NCBI GenBank assembly: GCA_002706605.1
Contig: PALT01000043.1
Coordinates: 1-64,000 of the forward strand
Origin: Rhodovulum sp.
Lineage (GTDB): Bacteria; Pseudomonadota; Alphaproteobacteria; Rhodobacterales; Rhodobacteraceae
Length of the DNA: 64,000 bases
Direction of reading: 5' to 3'
Numbering within the stretch: position 1 is the first letter of the stretch; each line of letters begins with the position of its first letter. This document shows positions 48,208-57,482 of the stretch, in pieces. A model generated the notes under the pieces. That model had not been told where the DNA came from. It was given only the letters and a program-made list of their open reading frames with translations, and did not search any database. Made by a program: the position numbers and the translations under genes.

Positions 48208-48774
48208 TTACATCAAATCCTGCGATCCATCGCGCAGAAGGACGGGCACGATCAGGTCTTCCTCATCAATCAGGTGGCGATCCAGAAAGCGTTCGAACGG
48301 CACAAGGGTGTCGCGCAACGTGGCTGTCGTGTCGATGAAATCCGCCGCGTTCGCGCGCAGCATATCGTTGGTCTTGTCCGCCAGATCGTTCAGATAGCCG
48401 TCCAGCATCTTGTGATCACCGTCCAGCAACTCGAACCCGTGGTCCAAACGCGGCTCCATCTTGGTGAGCTTGGGGAAGTAATGCACATCCTCAATCTGAT
48501 GGTGGCCGTGCAATTCGTTCAGGAAAAATCCCGCCAGCCGCTGGGTATTGCGGCGATAGGCCATCGGATCGGCCTTGGCATCCAGCGCCGCCTCGGCGTC
48601 GGATTGCAACCGCGTCAGGGCCTGACGGAACATCAGGTGACGTTCCATCCAGAACCGCACCAGCCCGTCAAAGTTCTGGTGCGCCTGCCACAAATCGCGC
48701 GGATACTCCGCCAGCAAAATCCGCAAAGCATCGGGCAGGCCCGTGCGCATATCTAGGGTGGTCTCGTTGCTCAT
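48208..48774 (-). CDS. hemerythrin domain protein
   Basis: 188 residues with a four-helix hemerythrin-like iron site: HQNFDGLVRFWMERH, ELHGHHQIEDVHYFP, LLDGDHKMLDGYL and DRHLIDEEDLIVPVL. Single-domain proteins of this kind bind oxygen or handle iron and nitrosative stress. No partner domain or nearby gene shows which. Confidence 0.82.
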   Translation of the reverse strand: MSNETTLDMRTGLPDALRILLAEYPRDLWQAHQNFDGLVRFWMERHLMFRQALTRLQSDAEAALDAKADPMAYRRNTQRLAGFFLNELHGHHQIEDVHYFPKLTKMEPRLDHGFELLDGDHKMLDGYLNDLADKTNDMLRANAADFIDTTATLRDTLVPFERFLDRHLIDEEDLIVPVLLRDGSQDLM

Positions 48775-48839
48775 AGGTCCGTGCTACCCCGCTGCGGCGC
48801 GGCACACAAGCGCGTGATCTTGCACAGCATCTGTGCGGT

Positions 48840-49748
48840 TTAGCGCGCGGCGTTTGCGCGCTTTTTGCGCGCCTCGCGCCATGTGATGAAGGTCACCGCC
48901 CCAAGGACAATCGCGCCCCCGATGATGACCCAGGCGTCGACGCCCTCGCCGAAAATGGCCCACCCGATGGCGGTCGACCACACCAGTTGCAGAAACATCA
49001 CCGGCTGCGTCACGGCCATGGGCGCGGCGGCAAAGGCGCGCGTCATTGTGTAATGTCCCATCGTCGCAAACCCCGCGACCAGAAACAGCCACCCCAATTG
49101 CGGCAAGGTCGGCGTGACCCAGACCGCAATCGCAACGGGCGCCATCGCGACCGGCACCATCAGGGACAACATCGCCACAACCACGGTCGCACTGACGTCG
49201 CGACTGGCCTTACCGGCGATCAGATAGGACACGGCGAACAACATCGCGGTGACGATCATCGCGATATGGCCAAGGTCGATTTCCCGAAAGCCGGGGCGCA
49301 GGATGATGAACCCGCCGATCACCGCGACCCCAATCGCGGTCATCCGCGGCCACGCAAGGCGTTCGCCAAGGACCAGAGCCGCGCCAATCGTGATATAGAC
49401 GGGGTTCATATAATTCATCGCCGTGACCTCGGCCATCGGGATGCGGGTCATCGCATAGAACCAGCAGATCACCCCCACCCCATGCGCCAAACCGCGCAGC
49501 GTGAACAGCGCCCATAATTGCCGCGTGATCCGTGCCTGACGCAGCGCGCCCAGCATCGGGATCAAGAATACCAACCCCAAGATGTAACGCAAAAACGCGG
49601 CCTCGGCGGCGGGAACGCCACTGCCCACATGTTTGACGAGGGCCTGCACCATCACGAAACAGGATGACGACCCCAACATCCACGCCATACCGACCAGTGG
49701 CGACTGGGCGGGGCGGGTTGTGACGGGGGGTGTTTCGGTGGTGCTCAT
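48840..49748 (-). CDS. EamA/DMT family transporter
   Basis: 302 residues, ten predicted membrane helices in two EamA repeats (FLRYILGLVFLIPMLGALRQ; GKASRDVSATVVVAMLSLMV), with the MNPVYITIGAALVLGERLAW and FGEGVDAWVIIGGAIVL ends of each repeat. Likely a metabolite exporter; substrate unknown. Start at 49748 (MSTTE). It is divergent from fabF. Confidence 0.85.
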   Translation of the reverse strand: MSTTETPPVTTRPAQSPLVGMAWMLGSSSCFVMVQALVKHVGSGVPAAEAAFLRYILGLVFLIPMLGALRQARITRQLWALFTLRGLAHGVGVICWFYAMTRIPMAEVTAMNYMNPVYITIGAALVLGERLAWPRMTAIGVAVIGGFIILRPGFREIDLGHIAMIVTAMLFAVSYLIAGKASRDVSATVVVAMLSLMVPVAMAPVAIAVWVTPTLPQLGWLFLVAGFATMGHYTMTRAFAAAPMAVTQPVMFLQLVWSTAIGWAIFGEGVDAWVIIGGAIVLGAVTFITWREARKKRANAAR

Positions 49749-49907
49749 CCCCGGACATGATCCGATTTCCGACCATCGCACAAGGGACTGCACCCCTATA
49801 TCGGCGGCAGGTGTCACGTTTTTTCGGTCGCAATGCCCGAGGCCTTGCCCATATAGACCAAAGCGCGGTATCACGTGCCGCATCAAGCGAGGCGGAAGGA
49901 GCAAAAC

Positions 49908-51164
49908 ATGCGTCGAGTGGTTGTAACAGGTCTGGGCATGGTCACACCGTTGGCAAACGGCGTCGAACACACCTGGAAACGTCTGTTGGCCGGTCAATCC
50001 GGCGCGGGTCCGATCACCCGCTTTGATACCGAAGGCTACACCACGACCTATGCCTGCGAAATTCCATTCGGCGATGGCAGCGACGGCACGTTCAACCCTG
50101 ACGACACCATGTCAGGCAAAGAGCGCCGCAAGGTCGACGACTTTATCCTCTACGGGATGGCTGCCGCCGATGAGGCCGTCAAGGACGCGGGCTGGACCCC
50201 CGAAGACGACGAGGCCAAGCTGCGCACCGGCGTCATGCTGGGCTCGGGCATCGGCGGTCTGGGCACGATTGCCGACACGGCCAACCTGATCGCCGAACGT
50301 GGCCCGCGCCGCGTGTCGCCGTTCTTTATCCCTGCGGCTCTGATCAACCTGCTGTCCGGTCAGGTGTCGATCCGTTACGGGTTCAAAGGTCCGAACCATT
50401 CGGTCGTGACCGCCTGTTCGACCGGTGCCCACGCCATTGGCGACGCGGCCCGCCTGATCATGCTGGACGACGCGGATGTGATGATTGCGGGCGGTGCGGA
50501 AAACCCGATCTCGCCCATCGGCATCGCCGGTTTCAACGCCTGTAAGGCCCTGTCGACCAAACGCGCCGACGACCCCACCAAGGCCAGCCGCCCGTGGGAC
50601 GAAGACCGCGACGGTTTCGTCATGGGCGAAGGCGCGGGCGTTGTCGTGCTTGAGGAATACGAACACGCCAAGGCGCGCGGTGCCAAGATTTACGGTGAGG
50701 TTCTGGGCTATGGCCTGTCGGGCGATGCCTATCACATCACCGCCCCGTCCGAGGATGGCGATGGCGGCGAACGCTCGATGCGTGCTGCCGTGAAACGCGC
50801 GGGCATTCAGGCGGGCGATATCGACTATATCAACGCGCATGGCACCTCGACCATGGCCGACACGATCGAACTGGGCGCGGTTGAGCGTATGCTGGGCAAC
50901 GCGGCGGCCAAGGTCACCATGTCCTCGACCAAATCGGCCACCGGCCACCTGCTGGGCGCGGCCGGCGCGATTGAGGCGATCTTCTCGATCCTCGCAATCC
51001 GCGATCAGGTCGCCCCGCCGACCATCAACCTTGAAAACCCTGCCGTGGAACCCAAACTGTCGCTGGCCCCGAATGAGGCCCAACCGCGCGAAATCAACAT
51101 CGCGCTCAGCAACTCGTTTGGCTTTGGCGGCACCAACGCGTCGGTCATCTTCGGCAAGGTCTGA
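49908..51164 (+). CDS. fabF: beta-ketoacyl-ACP synthase II
   Basis: 418-residue condensing enzyme of fatty acid synthesis. Catalytic triad visible: Cys in SVVTACSTGAHA, His in YINAHGTSTMAD, His in SATGHLLGAAGA; the FGFGGTNAS tail is conserved. ATG at 49908 after AAGGAG. Followed 5 bp later by mltG, a usual pairing. Confidence 0.96.
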   Translation: MRRVVVTGLGMVTPLANGVEHTWKRLLAGQSGAGPITRFDTEGYTTTYACEIPFGDGSDGTFNPDDTMSGKERRKVDDFILYGMAAADEAVKDAGWTPEDDEAKLRTGVMLGSGIGGLGTIADTANLIAERGPRRVSPFFIPAALINLLSGQVSIRYGFKGPNHSVVTACSTGAHAIGDAARLIMLDDADVMIAGGAENPISPIGIAGFNACKALSTKRADDPTKASRPWDEDRDGFVMGEGAGVVVLEEYEHAKARGAKIYGEVLGYGLSGDAYHITAPSEDGDGGERSMRAAVKRAGIQAGDIDYINAHGTSTMADTIELGAVERMLGNAAAKVTMSSTKSATGHLLGAAGAIEAIFSILAIRDQVAPPTINLENPAVEPKLSLAPNEAQPREINIALSNSFGFGGTNASVIFGKV

Positions 51165-51169
51165 TCCCG

Positions 51170-52325
51170 ATGTGGCGAAACATTGCGTCGAACGCATTGA
51201 CCCTGTTCGTCGTCCTGCTGTTTCTGGCGGGCGGGGTCGTGATCTGGGCCAAGGGCCAATACACCAACCCCGGCCCCTTGGCCCAAGCGATCTGTCTCAG
51301 GGTCGAGAGCGGCTCGAACCTGCGCCGTGTGGCCGATACGCTTGCCGATCAGGGTGCGATTTCCAACGTCGCGATTTTCCGCGCCGGTGCCGATTACGCG
51401 GACAAGGCCAGCCAGCTCAAGGCCGGTAGTTTCCTGATCGCGCCGAATGCGTCGATGGAGACCATTCTGGATCAGATCACCACCGCGGGCGCCTCGACCT
51501 GCGGGACCGAGGTGAACTTTCGAATCGGCATCACCACGGCCGAGGTTCAGGTCCGCGAACTGGACCCCGCCACCAGCCGCTATGCCGAGGTTCTGGCGTT
51601 TGACCCCGGTGCCGAAGAGGTCCCCGCCGAATACGCCGAGCTGACCGCGCAATCGGACATCCGCTATCGCGTGACGCTGGCCGAGGGCGTGACCAGCTGG
51701 CAGGTCATCGAAGAGCTGAAACAGGCGGAATTCCTGACCGGTGAGATCGCCGAGATCCCCGCCGAGGGATCGCTGGCCCCCGATAGCTATGAGGTCCCCC
51801 GAGGCTTTGACCGCGCCGACCTGATCGCCCAAATGGAGACCCGTCAGGACGCCATCCTGACCGAGCTCTGGGTGAACCGTCAGGACGACCTACCGCTGGA
51901 AACACCGCAGCAGGCGCTGATCCTTGCCTCTATCGTGGAAAAGGAAACCGGCGTCCCCGAAGAACGCCGTCAGGTCGCAAGCGTCTTTGTGAACCGCCTG
52001 AACCAAGGTATCCGCCTGCAGACCGACCCGACCGTGATCTACGGCATCACCAATGGTCAGGGCGTGCTGGGCCGTGGCATCCGCCAAAGCGAACTGCGCC
52101 GCGAAACGCCTTATAATACCTATGTTATTGACGGTTTGCCGCCGACCCCGATCGCCAACCCCGGCCGCGCCTCGATTGAGGCCGCTCTGAACCCCGACAC
52201 GACCGACTACATCTTCTTTGTGGCCGACGGGACGGGGGGGCCACGCCTTTGCAACCACCTTGCGTGAGCACAACGAAAACGTCGCCCGCTGGCGTCAGAT
52301 CGAAGCAGAGCGCGCCAATCAATAA
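51170..52325 (+). CDS. mltG: endolytic transglycosylase MltG, apparent 3' frameshift
   Basis: YceG-like murein lytic transglycosylase anchored by an N-terminal helix (ALTLFVVLLFLAGGVVIWA). It has a LysM-like part and the catalytic domain (LILASIVEKETGVPEERRQV, with the catalytic Glu; GIRLQTDPTVIYGIT; PTPIANPGRASIEAA). As read, the frame stops at 52267 after 365 residues with FFVADGTGGPRLCNHLA. The run of seven G at 52234-52240 has one base too many: with six, the product continues GHAFATTLREHNENVARWRQ to the stop at 52325, the family's normal ending. Sequencing error, slippage mutation or translational shifting are all possible. Confidence 0.88.
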
Positions 52326-52332
52326 ATCTCTT

Positions 52333-52360
52333 AAACGCGGCCCCTCGGGGTCGCGTTTTC
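52333..52360 (+). terminator. Rho-independent terminator after mltG
   Basis: Stem AAACGCGGCCCC/GGGGTCGCGTTT (one G-U pair), followed by TCATTTT. It lies 8 bp after the frame-corrected mltG stop. Confidence 0.8.
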
Positions 52361-52411
52361 ATTTTGGCAAGCGGCCCACGCGCGCCACGCCACAGACCCT
52401 CCCCAGAACGA

Positions 52412-52441
52412 AAAAGGGCCGCGCAACCGCACGACCCTTTT
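52412..52441 (-). terminator. terminator of rpmG
   Basis: Inverted repeat AAAAGGG/CCCTTTT with GC-rich inner pairing; U-rich in both directions, 26 bp after the rpmG stop. Confidence 0.7.
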
Positions 52442-52466
52442 CCAATTCAAATCCAAATAAGAAGGC

Positions 52467-52634
52467 TTATTTGATTTTGCCTTCTTTGTACTCGACGTGC
52501 TTGCGCACAACCGGGTCATATTTGTTCACAACCATCTTCTCGGTCATGGTACGGGCGTTCTTTTTGGTCACGTAGAAGTGGCCAGTGCCCGCGGTCGAGT
52601 TCAGGCGGATCTTAATCGTCGTCGGCTTCGCCAT
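52467..52634 (-). CDS. rpmG: 50S ribosomal protein L33
   Basis: 55 residues, the standard proteobacterial L33 length: [55 protein letters not shown]. No zinc-binding cysteines. Start at 52634. A longer upstream frame to 52793 overlaps rnpB and is not used. Confidence 0.95.
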   Translation of the reverse strand: MAKPTTIKIRLNSTAGTGHFYVTKKNARTMTEKMVVNKYDPVVRKHVEYKEGKIK

Positions 52635-52730
52635 TGGTATTCTCCGTCGCGCGGGCGCGATTGAACGCACCCGTAGGGTATCTTGAAGCCCGCCTTTTAA
52701 AGGTCCCGTGGCCCGAGTCAACAGCAAAGA

Positions 52731-53138
52731 AACGCGCGGATGGCCTATAAGCCGGATTCTGTCCAAGGACGTTGCCGCCCCTTGGATGACCATTCATCTA
52801 TGCGGGCCGTTACCGGACCGCTCTAGCTGCCAACCCGGGTCTCTGGGGCAAAGCCACCCCTGCGGTTCCCCGCGCGAGACCCCTATTCGGCATTGCTCCT
52901 GGTGGGGCTTGCCGTGCCATCCCGGTTGCCCGGGCTGCGGTGGGCTCTTACCCCACCGTTTCACCCTTACCCGTCAGAGGTATCGACTGCGGTCGACCTG
53001 TCTGCGGGCGGTCTGTTCTCTGTGGCGCTTTCCCTCGGGTTACCCCGGCCGGGCGTTACCCGGCACCATTGCTTTGTGGAGTCCGGACTTTCCTCACGGG
53101 ACTTGCGTCCCCTACGGTCATCCAGCCATCCGCGCGCT
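52731..53138 (-). ncRNA. rnpB: RNase P RNA, bacterial type A
   Basis: About 405 nt on the minus strand with the universal core GAGGAAAGTCCGGACTCCAC (53095-53076) and a 3' region GAATCCGGCTTATAGG. The ends pair as P1: CGCGCGGATGGC near 53136-53125 with GCCATCCGCGCG at 52744-52733. It lies 8 bp after ampD. It matures tRNA 5' ends with RnpA. End points are accurate to a few bases. Confidence 0.93.
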
Positions 53139-53145
53139 GTGGGAC

Positions 53146-53841
53146 TTACGCGCGCGTGCTCCTGTGGTCAACGGGAAAGCGGTCGGCCAGATCGCGCGCC
53201 ATGGCCACATCGACCGGATCAAGCGGCCCCTCGGCCCACGGACGGAATCGCATCCGGAACGCCGTCAGAACGGCCTCTGGCGCCTCGCCCTCTACGGGAT
53301 AGCCAAAGGCCCCTGCGGCGGCCAGAAACGCCTGCATGTCGCCCTCACCCGCATCCCCGCCCACATCCGGCCACACGGCCAGCCCAGCGCGCGCCAGACG
53401 TGCCCAGTCGAACCGTGGACCCGGATCGGATTTGCGCGCGGGGGCCATGTCGCTGTGCCCGATGACGCGCTCGGCCGGAATGTTCCAACGGGCGCAGATA
53501 CCGCCAAGCAACGTCTCTAGCGCGGCCATCTGCGGCTCGGGAAACGGATGTGCGCCGGTATTGGCCAGCTCAATCCCCACCGACGCCGAATTGACGTCCG
53601 CGCACGCCCCCCACGCCCCCGCACCGGCGTGCCACGCGCGCCGCGCCTCGGGGACCAAGGCATAGACCGCGCCCGTCTCGGCGATCAGGTAATGCGCCGA
53701 CACCTCGGGCACGGGATCGCACAGGCGATCCAGCGCGGCGCGCGGCGTCTCCATAGCGGTGTAATGCAAAACGACCATGTCCGGCGCATCGCGCCCGCGA
53801 CGGGGTCCGTGGTTGGGCGAGGGCCAGTCGATTATATCCAT
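53146..53841 (-). CDS. ampD: N-acetylmuramoyl-L-alanine amidase, AmpD type
   Basis: 231 residues, zinc amidase_2 domain: VVLHYTAMETPRAALDRLCD, VSAHYLIAETGAVYALVPE, SVGIELANTGAHPFPEPQM, VIGHSDMAPARKSDPGPRFD supply the His, Glu, His and Asp positions. A C-terminal helical region (MQAFLAAAGAFGYPVEGE) resembles a peptidoglycan-binding domain. No signal peptide, so it likely recycles muropeptides in the cytoplasm. Confidence 0.9.
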   Translation of the reverse strand: MDIIDWPSPNHGPRRGRDAPDMVVLHYTAMETPRAALDRLCDPVPEVSAHYLIAETGAVYALVPEARRAWHAGAGAWGACADVNSASVGIELANTGAHPFPEPQMAALETLLGGICARWNIPAERVIGHSDMAPARKSDPGPRFDWARLARAGLAVWPDVGGDAGEGDMQAFLAAAGAFGYPVEGEAPEAVLTAFRMRFRPWAEGPLDPVDVAMARDLADRFPVDHRSTRA

Positions 53842-53868
53842 ACCGGCCCCCTGCCAAATTGCGGCGGG

Positions 53869-54510
53869 TTAGTTCGCGGCAATATTGCGAAACGGCGTCG
53901 GGTCCCAGTAACAGGCGAACCCGTCCCCATCGGGGTCCAGACGCTTGGGGTCTTTTTCCGGACCGCCCGAGGCCAGAAATGCCTCTTGCGCCAGATCGGA
54001 TGAGCCATAGCGCGCGCAGCTACGGGCCAGACCTTCGGCGGTGGTGTTGCCGCGGCGACTATAGACCGATTCCCCGACGGCGTTCGTCGATTGCAGGGCA
54101 AAGGTCACGATATTCGGCGCGCCATCGTCCACGCGTTCGGGCACGGCGGTGGGCTCGATGAACTCATAAACCTCACGCTGCGCCTCGATACGGGCGGCGT
54201 CGCTCTGGATGCTTTCACGCTCGGACACGGCGGCAAAGGACTGTTCATCCGAAATGCCGGGGTTGTTGGTGGTGACCACGGTCTGTTCCGGCAGCGGATT
54301 GCCGTTTTCGTCCAGAACGGGCTCTGCCGTGGCCACATCCGTGCCCGCAGCCGCCGCGTCGTTCGCTGCCCCGCCGGTCAGTTCGGCCTCACGCTGGGCC
54401 AGATAGGACGGATAGTCGTCCTCAAACCCGACGCCCGCCGCAGAATCCGGAATTTCCGGATCACAGGCGGCCAAAACCAAACAGGGCACAGCAAGCAACG
54501 TCAGACGCAT
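53869..54510 (-). CDS. lipoprotein with excalibur-like C terminus
   Basis: 213 residues: lipoprotein signal (LTLLAVPCLVLAAC), a long low-complexity acidic linker, then a C-terminal SCARYGSSDLAQEAFLASGG and LDPDGDGFACYWDPTPFRN. The DPDGDGFAC motif with paired cysteines is the excalibur/calcium-binding signature. Surface or periplasmic role unknown. Confidence 0.75.
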   Translation of the reverse strand: MRLTLLAVPCLVLAACDPEIPDSAAGVGFEDDYPSYLAQREAELTGGAANDAAAAGTDVATAEPVLDENGNPLPEQTVVTTNNPGISDEQSFAAVSERESIQSDAARIEAQREVYEFIEPTAVPERVDDGAPNIVTFALQSTNAVGESVYSRRGNTTAEGLARSCARYGSSDLAQEAFLASGGPEKDPKRLDPDGDGFACYWDPTPFRNIAAN

Positions 54511-54543
54511 AGCATTTCCTCGTACGAGAGTATCCTCGCCGAT

Positions 54544-56025
54544 TTACCACCATTTCGCGGGTTTGGAAACAAACCCGGCCGCGTTCTCAAGCGCATAGGC
54601 GGTATTCAGCAACTCATCCTCGCCCCACGGTTTGCCGATCAATTGCAGACCCATCGGCAGACCCTCTTGGGACATTTTCGTAGGCACCGAAATCCCCGGC
54701 AGACCGGCCATGTTCACCGTCACGGTGAACACGTCCATCAGGTACATCTCGACCGGATCGGCCTCGGACATTTCGCCCAGACCAAAGGCCGAGGACGGCG
54801 TCGCGGGCGTCAGGATCGCGTCGATTCCGGCGGCAAAGGCCTGTTCGAAATCCTGCTTGATCAGGGTGCGGACCTTACGCGCACGGTTGTAATATGCGTC
54901 ATAAAAACCAGCGGACAGAACGTATGTACCGACCATCACGCGGCGCTGAACCTCGTGGCCGAACCCTTCGGCGCGGGTCTTTTCGTACATCTGAACGATG
55001 CCGTCCCCTTGGGCCAGTTGTGCGCGGTGGCCATAGCGCACACCGTCATAACGGGCCAGGTTCGACGAGGCCTCAGCCGGTGCAATCACGTAATAGGCGG
55101 GCAGCGCGTATTTGGTGTGGGGCAGCGAGATGTCGACGATTTCGGCACCGGCGGCGCGCAGCATCTCGGCCCCCTCTTGCCACTGTGCCTCGATCTCGGC
55201 GGGCATACCATCGACGCGGTATTCACGCGGGATGCCGATCTTTTTACCTTTGATGTCGCCGGTCAGGGCGGCCTCAAGATCGGGCAGCGGGAATTCGACG
55301 CTGGTCGAATCTTTGGGATCGTGGCTTGCCATGGTTTGCAGCATGATCGCCGCATCGCGCACGGTCTTGGTCATCGGACCCGCCTGATCCAGCGAGCTTG
55401 CAAACGCCACAACACCCCAACGCGAGCAACGGCCATAGGTCGGCTTCAGGCCGACGATGCCGGTAAAGGCGGCGGGCTGACGGATGGACCCGCCGGTGTC
55501 GGTGCCGGTCGCGGCCAGACACAGGTCGGCGGCCACAGCGGCGGCAGACCCACCGGACGAGCCACCGGGCGTCAGCAGACGATCGTCGATCTTCCACGGG
55601 TTCACGGCATTGCCATAGACCGAGGTTTCGTTCGAGCTACCCATGGCGAATTCGTCCATGTTCAGCTTGCCCAGCATGATCGACCCGCTGTTCCACAGGT
55701 TCTGGGTCACGGTAGACTCATACTCGGGCTTGAACCCCTCAAGGATGCCACTGGCCGCTTGGCTGGGCACACCTTTGGTGCAGAACAGGTCCTTGATCCC
55801 CAAGGGAATGCCGCACATGTCGGGCGCATCACCGGCCTTGATGCGTGCATCGGCGGCGGCGGCCTGTTCCAGCGCGATCTCGGGCGTTTTATGCACAAAC
55901 GCGCCAAGGGCATCAGCGCCCTCAATTTCCGTCAGGCAGGCGTTGGTCAGTTCAACAGCCGTCACATCCCCTTTGCGCAGGGCATCACGGGCGTCGGCAA
56001 TCGTCAGTTTGGACAGTTCGGTCAT
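54544..56025 (-). CDS. gatA: glutamyl-tRNA(Gln) amidotransferase subunit A
   Basis: 493-residue amidase-signature protein with the Ser-cisSer-Lys triad: GIKDLFC and [40 protein letters not shown]. With GatB and GatC it converts Glu-tRNA-Gln to Gln-tRNA-Gln. Its start overlaps the gatC stop by 1 bp. gatB is not in the window. Confidence 0.95.
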   Translation of the reverse strand: MTELSKLTIADARDALRKGDVTAVELTNACLTEIEGADALGAFVHKTPEIALEQAAAADARIKAGDAPDMCGIPLGIKDLFCTKGVPSQAASGILEGFKPEYESTVTQNLWNSGSIMLGKLNMDEFAMGSSNETSVYGNAVNPWKIDDRLLTPGGSSGGSAAAVAADLCLAATGTDTGGSIRQPAAFTGIVGLKPTYGRCSRWGVVAFASSLDQAGPMTKTVRDAAIMLQTMASHDPKDSTSVEFPLPDLEAALTGDIKGKKIGIPREYRVDGMPAEIEAQWQEGAEMLRAAGAEIVDISLPHTKYALPAYYVIAPAEASSNLARYDGVRYGHRAQLAQGDGIVQMYEKTRAEGFGHEVQRRVMVGTYVLSAGFYDAYYNRARKVRTLIKQDFEQAFAAGIDAILTPATPSSAFGLGEMSEADPVEMYLMDVFTVTVNMAGLPGISVPTKMSQEGLPMGLQLIGKPWGEDELLNTAYALENAAGFVSKPAKWW

Positions 56026-56312
56026 TATTCAACCACCTTCGGCACAGCAAAGAACCCTTCGCGGGCATCGGGAGCGTTTTTCAGGACCTTGTCCTGCTGG
56101 TTGCCATCCGTCACCTCATCGACGCGACGTTTCAGGCGCATCGGCGTGACCGAGGTCATCGGCTCAACCCCGTCCACATCCACCTCGTTCAACTGCTCGA
56201 CAAAGCCGAGGATCGCGTTGAATTCATCGGCCAGGGCCGGCAGGTCATCTTCGTTCACGGCAATGCGGGCCAGATGGGCCACGCGGCGCGCGGTATCAAT
56301 GTCAATCGACAT
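56025..56312 (-). CDS. gatC: glutamyl-tRNA(Gln) amidotransferase subunit C
   Basis: 95 residues: [60 protein letters not shown], as expected for GatC, which holds GatA and GatB together. Start at 56312; an upstream frame to 56393 adds unconserved residues. Confidence 0.93.
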   Translation of the reverse strand: MSIDIDTARRVAHLARIAVNEDDLPALADEFNAILGFVEQLNEVDVDGVEPMTSVTPMRLKRRVDEVTDGNQQDKVLKNAPDAREGFFAVPKVVE

Positions 56313-56489
56313 GGGCTTCTCCGTCCAAGAGGTTGCAAGGGGTTTAGCCCCGTGAACGCGCGCCTGCAAGCATCCGAGCAGCAAAGTTTGCACAACAAAC
56401 CGCCGATCCGCCCCCTACATCGAAATTTCACCTGACAGGTCGGGGCAAGCGCGCCAATCTGGGGCAAAATTCTGCAAAAGGGGATTGAT

Positions 56490-57182
56490 ATGAAACTGAT
56501 TTGGTTGGGCCACTCGGGCTTTCGTCTGGAAATCGCGGATCAGGTGTTGCTGATCGACCCATGGATGACGGGCAATCCGATGTTTCCGGCGGAACAACGC
56601 GCCGCCGCAATCGAGGGCGCGACGGCGATCCTGCTGTCGCACGGGCATGGCGACCACGCGGGCGATGCGATGAACACGGCCAAAGAGCTGGGCATTCCGG
56701 TTCTGTGCATTCACGAGCTGTCCAAACTGCTGGGCGCGGCGGGGACCGAGGTCGTCGGTTTTGGCAAGGGCGGCACGGTTTCCGTGGGCGAGGTGCAGGT
56801 CAGCATGGTGCACGCCGTCCACAGTTCATCCGTCGATTACCTAGAAGAACGCCCGATCTATGCCGGTGGCGAGGCGGGGTTCATCATCCGCGCCGAGGGG
56901 CATTCGATCTATTTCAGCGGCGACACCGATGTGATGATGGACATGGACATCATCGCCGACCGCTATCGCCCCGATATCGGTATCCTCTGCGCGGGCGGGC
57001 ATTTCACCATGGACATGGCGGGCGCGGCCTATGCGGCCAACCGGTTCTTTGATTTTGACGTGGTGATCCCCTGTCACTATCGCACCTTCCCCCTGCTGGC
57101 CCAATCGGCGGAGGAACTGATCAGCAGCCTGAAAAAGGGCCGCGTGATTGAGCCCGAGGTGATGGTCGCCATCGACCTCTGA
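56490..57182 (+). CDS. metal-dependent hydrolase, UPF0173 type
   Basis: 230-residue metallo-beta-lactamase fold protein with LSHGHGDHAGDA, MVHAVHSSS, YFSGDTDVMMDMD and VIPCHYRTFPLL as metal-binding motifs. The family (YtkL/UPF0173) has no proven substrate. It stands alone, divergent from gatCA. Confidence 0.85.
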   Translation: MKLIWLGHSGFRLEIADQVLLIDPWMTGNPMFPAEQRAAAIEGATAILLSHGHGDHAGDAMNTAKELGIPVLCIHELSKLLGAAGTEVVGFGKGGTVSVGEVQVSMVHAVHSSSVDYLEERPIYAGGEAGFIIRAEGHSIYFSGDTDVMMDMDIIADRYRPDIGILCAGGHFTMDMAGAAYAANRFFDFDVVIPCHYRTFPLLAQSAEELISSLKKGRVIEPEVMVAIDL

Positions 57183-57189
57183 TCCATGT

Positions 57190-57220
57190 GACGAGGCGCG
57201 GATTGTCACCGCGCCCCGTC
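57190..57220 (+). terminator. hairpin after the UPF0173 gene
   Basis: GGCGCGG/CCGCGCC stem with a 7-nt loop, extended by GACG/CGTC around a one-base mismatch. No T tract, so efficiency is uncertain. Confidence 0.5.
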
Positions 57221-57260
57221 GATTCGGCCCGCCACGCCGTCACGCGGATTACGGGGCGCT

Positions 57261-57286
57261 AAAAACATACCCTACCGTATGTTTTT
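57261..57286. promoter_or_regulatory. perfect inverted repeat, upstream operator of the aromatic operon
   Basis: AAAAACATAC-CCTACC-GTATGTTTTT: 10-bp perfect arms around a 6-nt centre. The core ATAC-N6-GTAT recurs at 57413-57426. Likely a regulator site. The 300-bp gap 57183-57482 otherwise holds an A/T-rich stretch and the promoter. Confidence 0.7.
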
Positions 57287-57410
57287 GCTATGACCTCCGT
57301 GCGGCTTCAGATGATGAATCCGGGCAATACCGCCTTACTCGGCCGCAGCAAAACCAAAATATATATTTGTTTTCAATATTTTACCAAACATCTCCCCGCA
57401 CACCTCAAAA

Positions 57411-57428
57411 CAATACCCTAAAGTATTG
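57411..57428. promoter_or_regulatory. promoter-overlapping operator of the aromatic operon
   Basis: CAATAC-CCTAAA-GTATTG, same core as the upstream site. Its right arm overlaps a -35-like TTGACG (57426-57431), which is 18 bp from TACTGT (57450-57455). Binding here would block the predicted promoter. Confidence 0.65.
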
Positions 57429-57482
57429 ACGAACACGCCGTTGCCTGACTACTGTCTCGTGGGAACAGGGAGGACTATCAGA

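Noticed and set aside
52708-53520. Open frames on the plus strand at 52.7-53.5 kb
   Set aside because: They cross rnpB and the end of ampD, both firmly identified on the minus strand.
54091-56355. 754-codon open frame on the plus strand
   Set aside because: Antisense to gatA/gatC and the lipoprotein gene; composition artefact.
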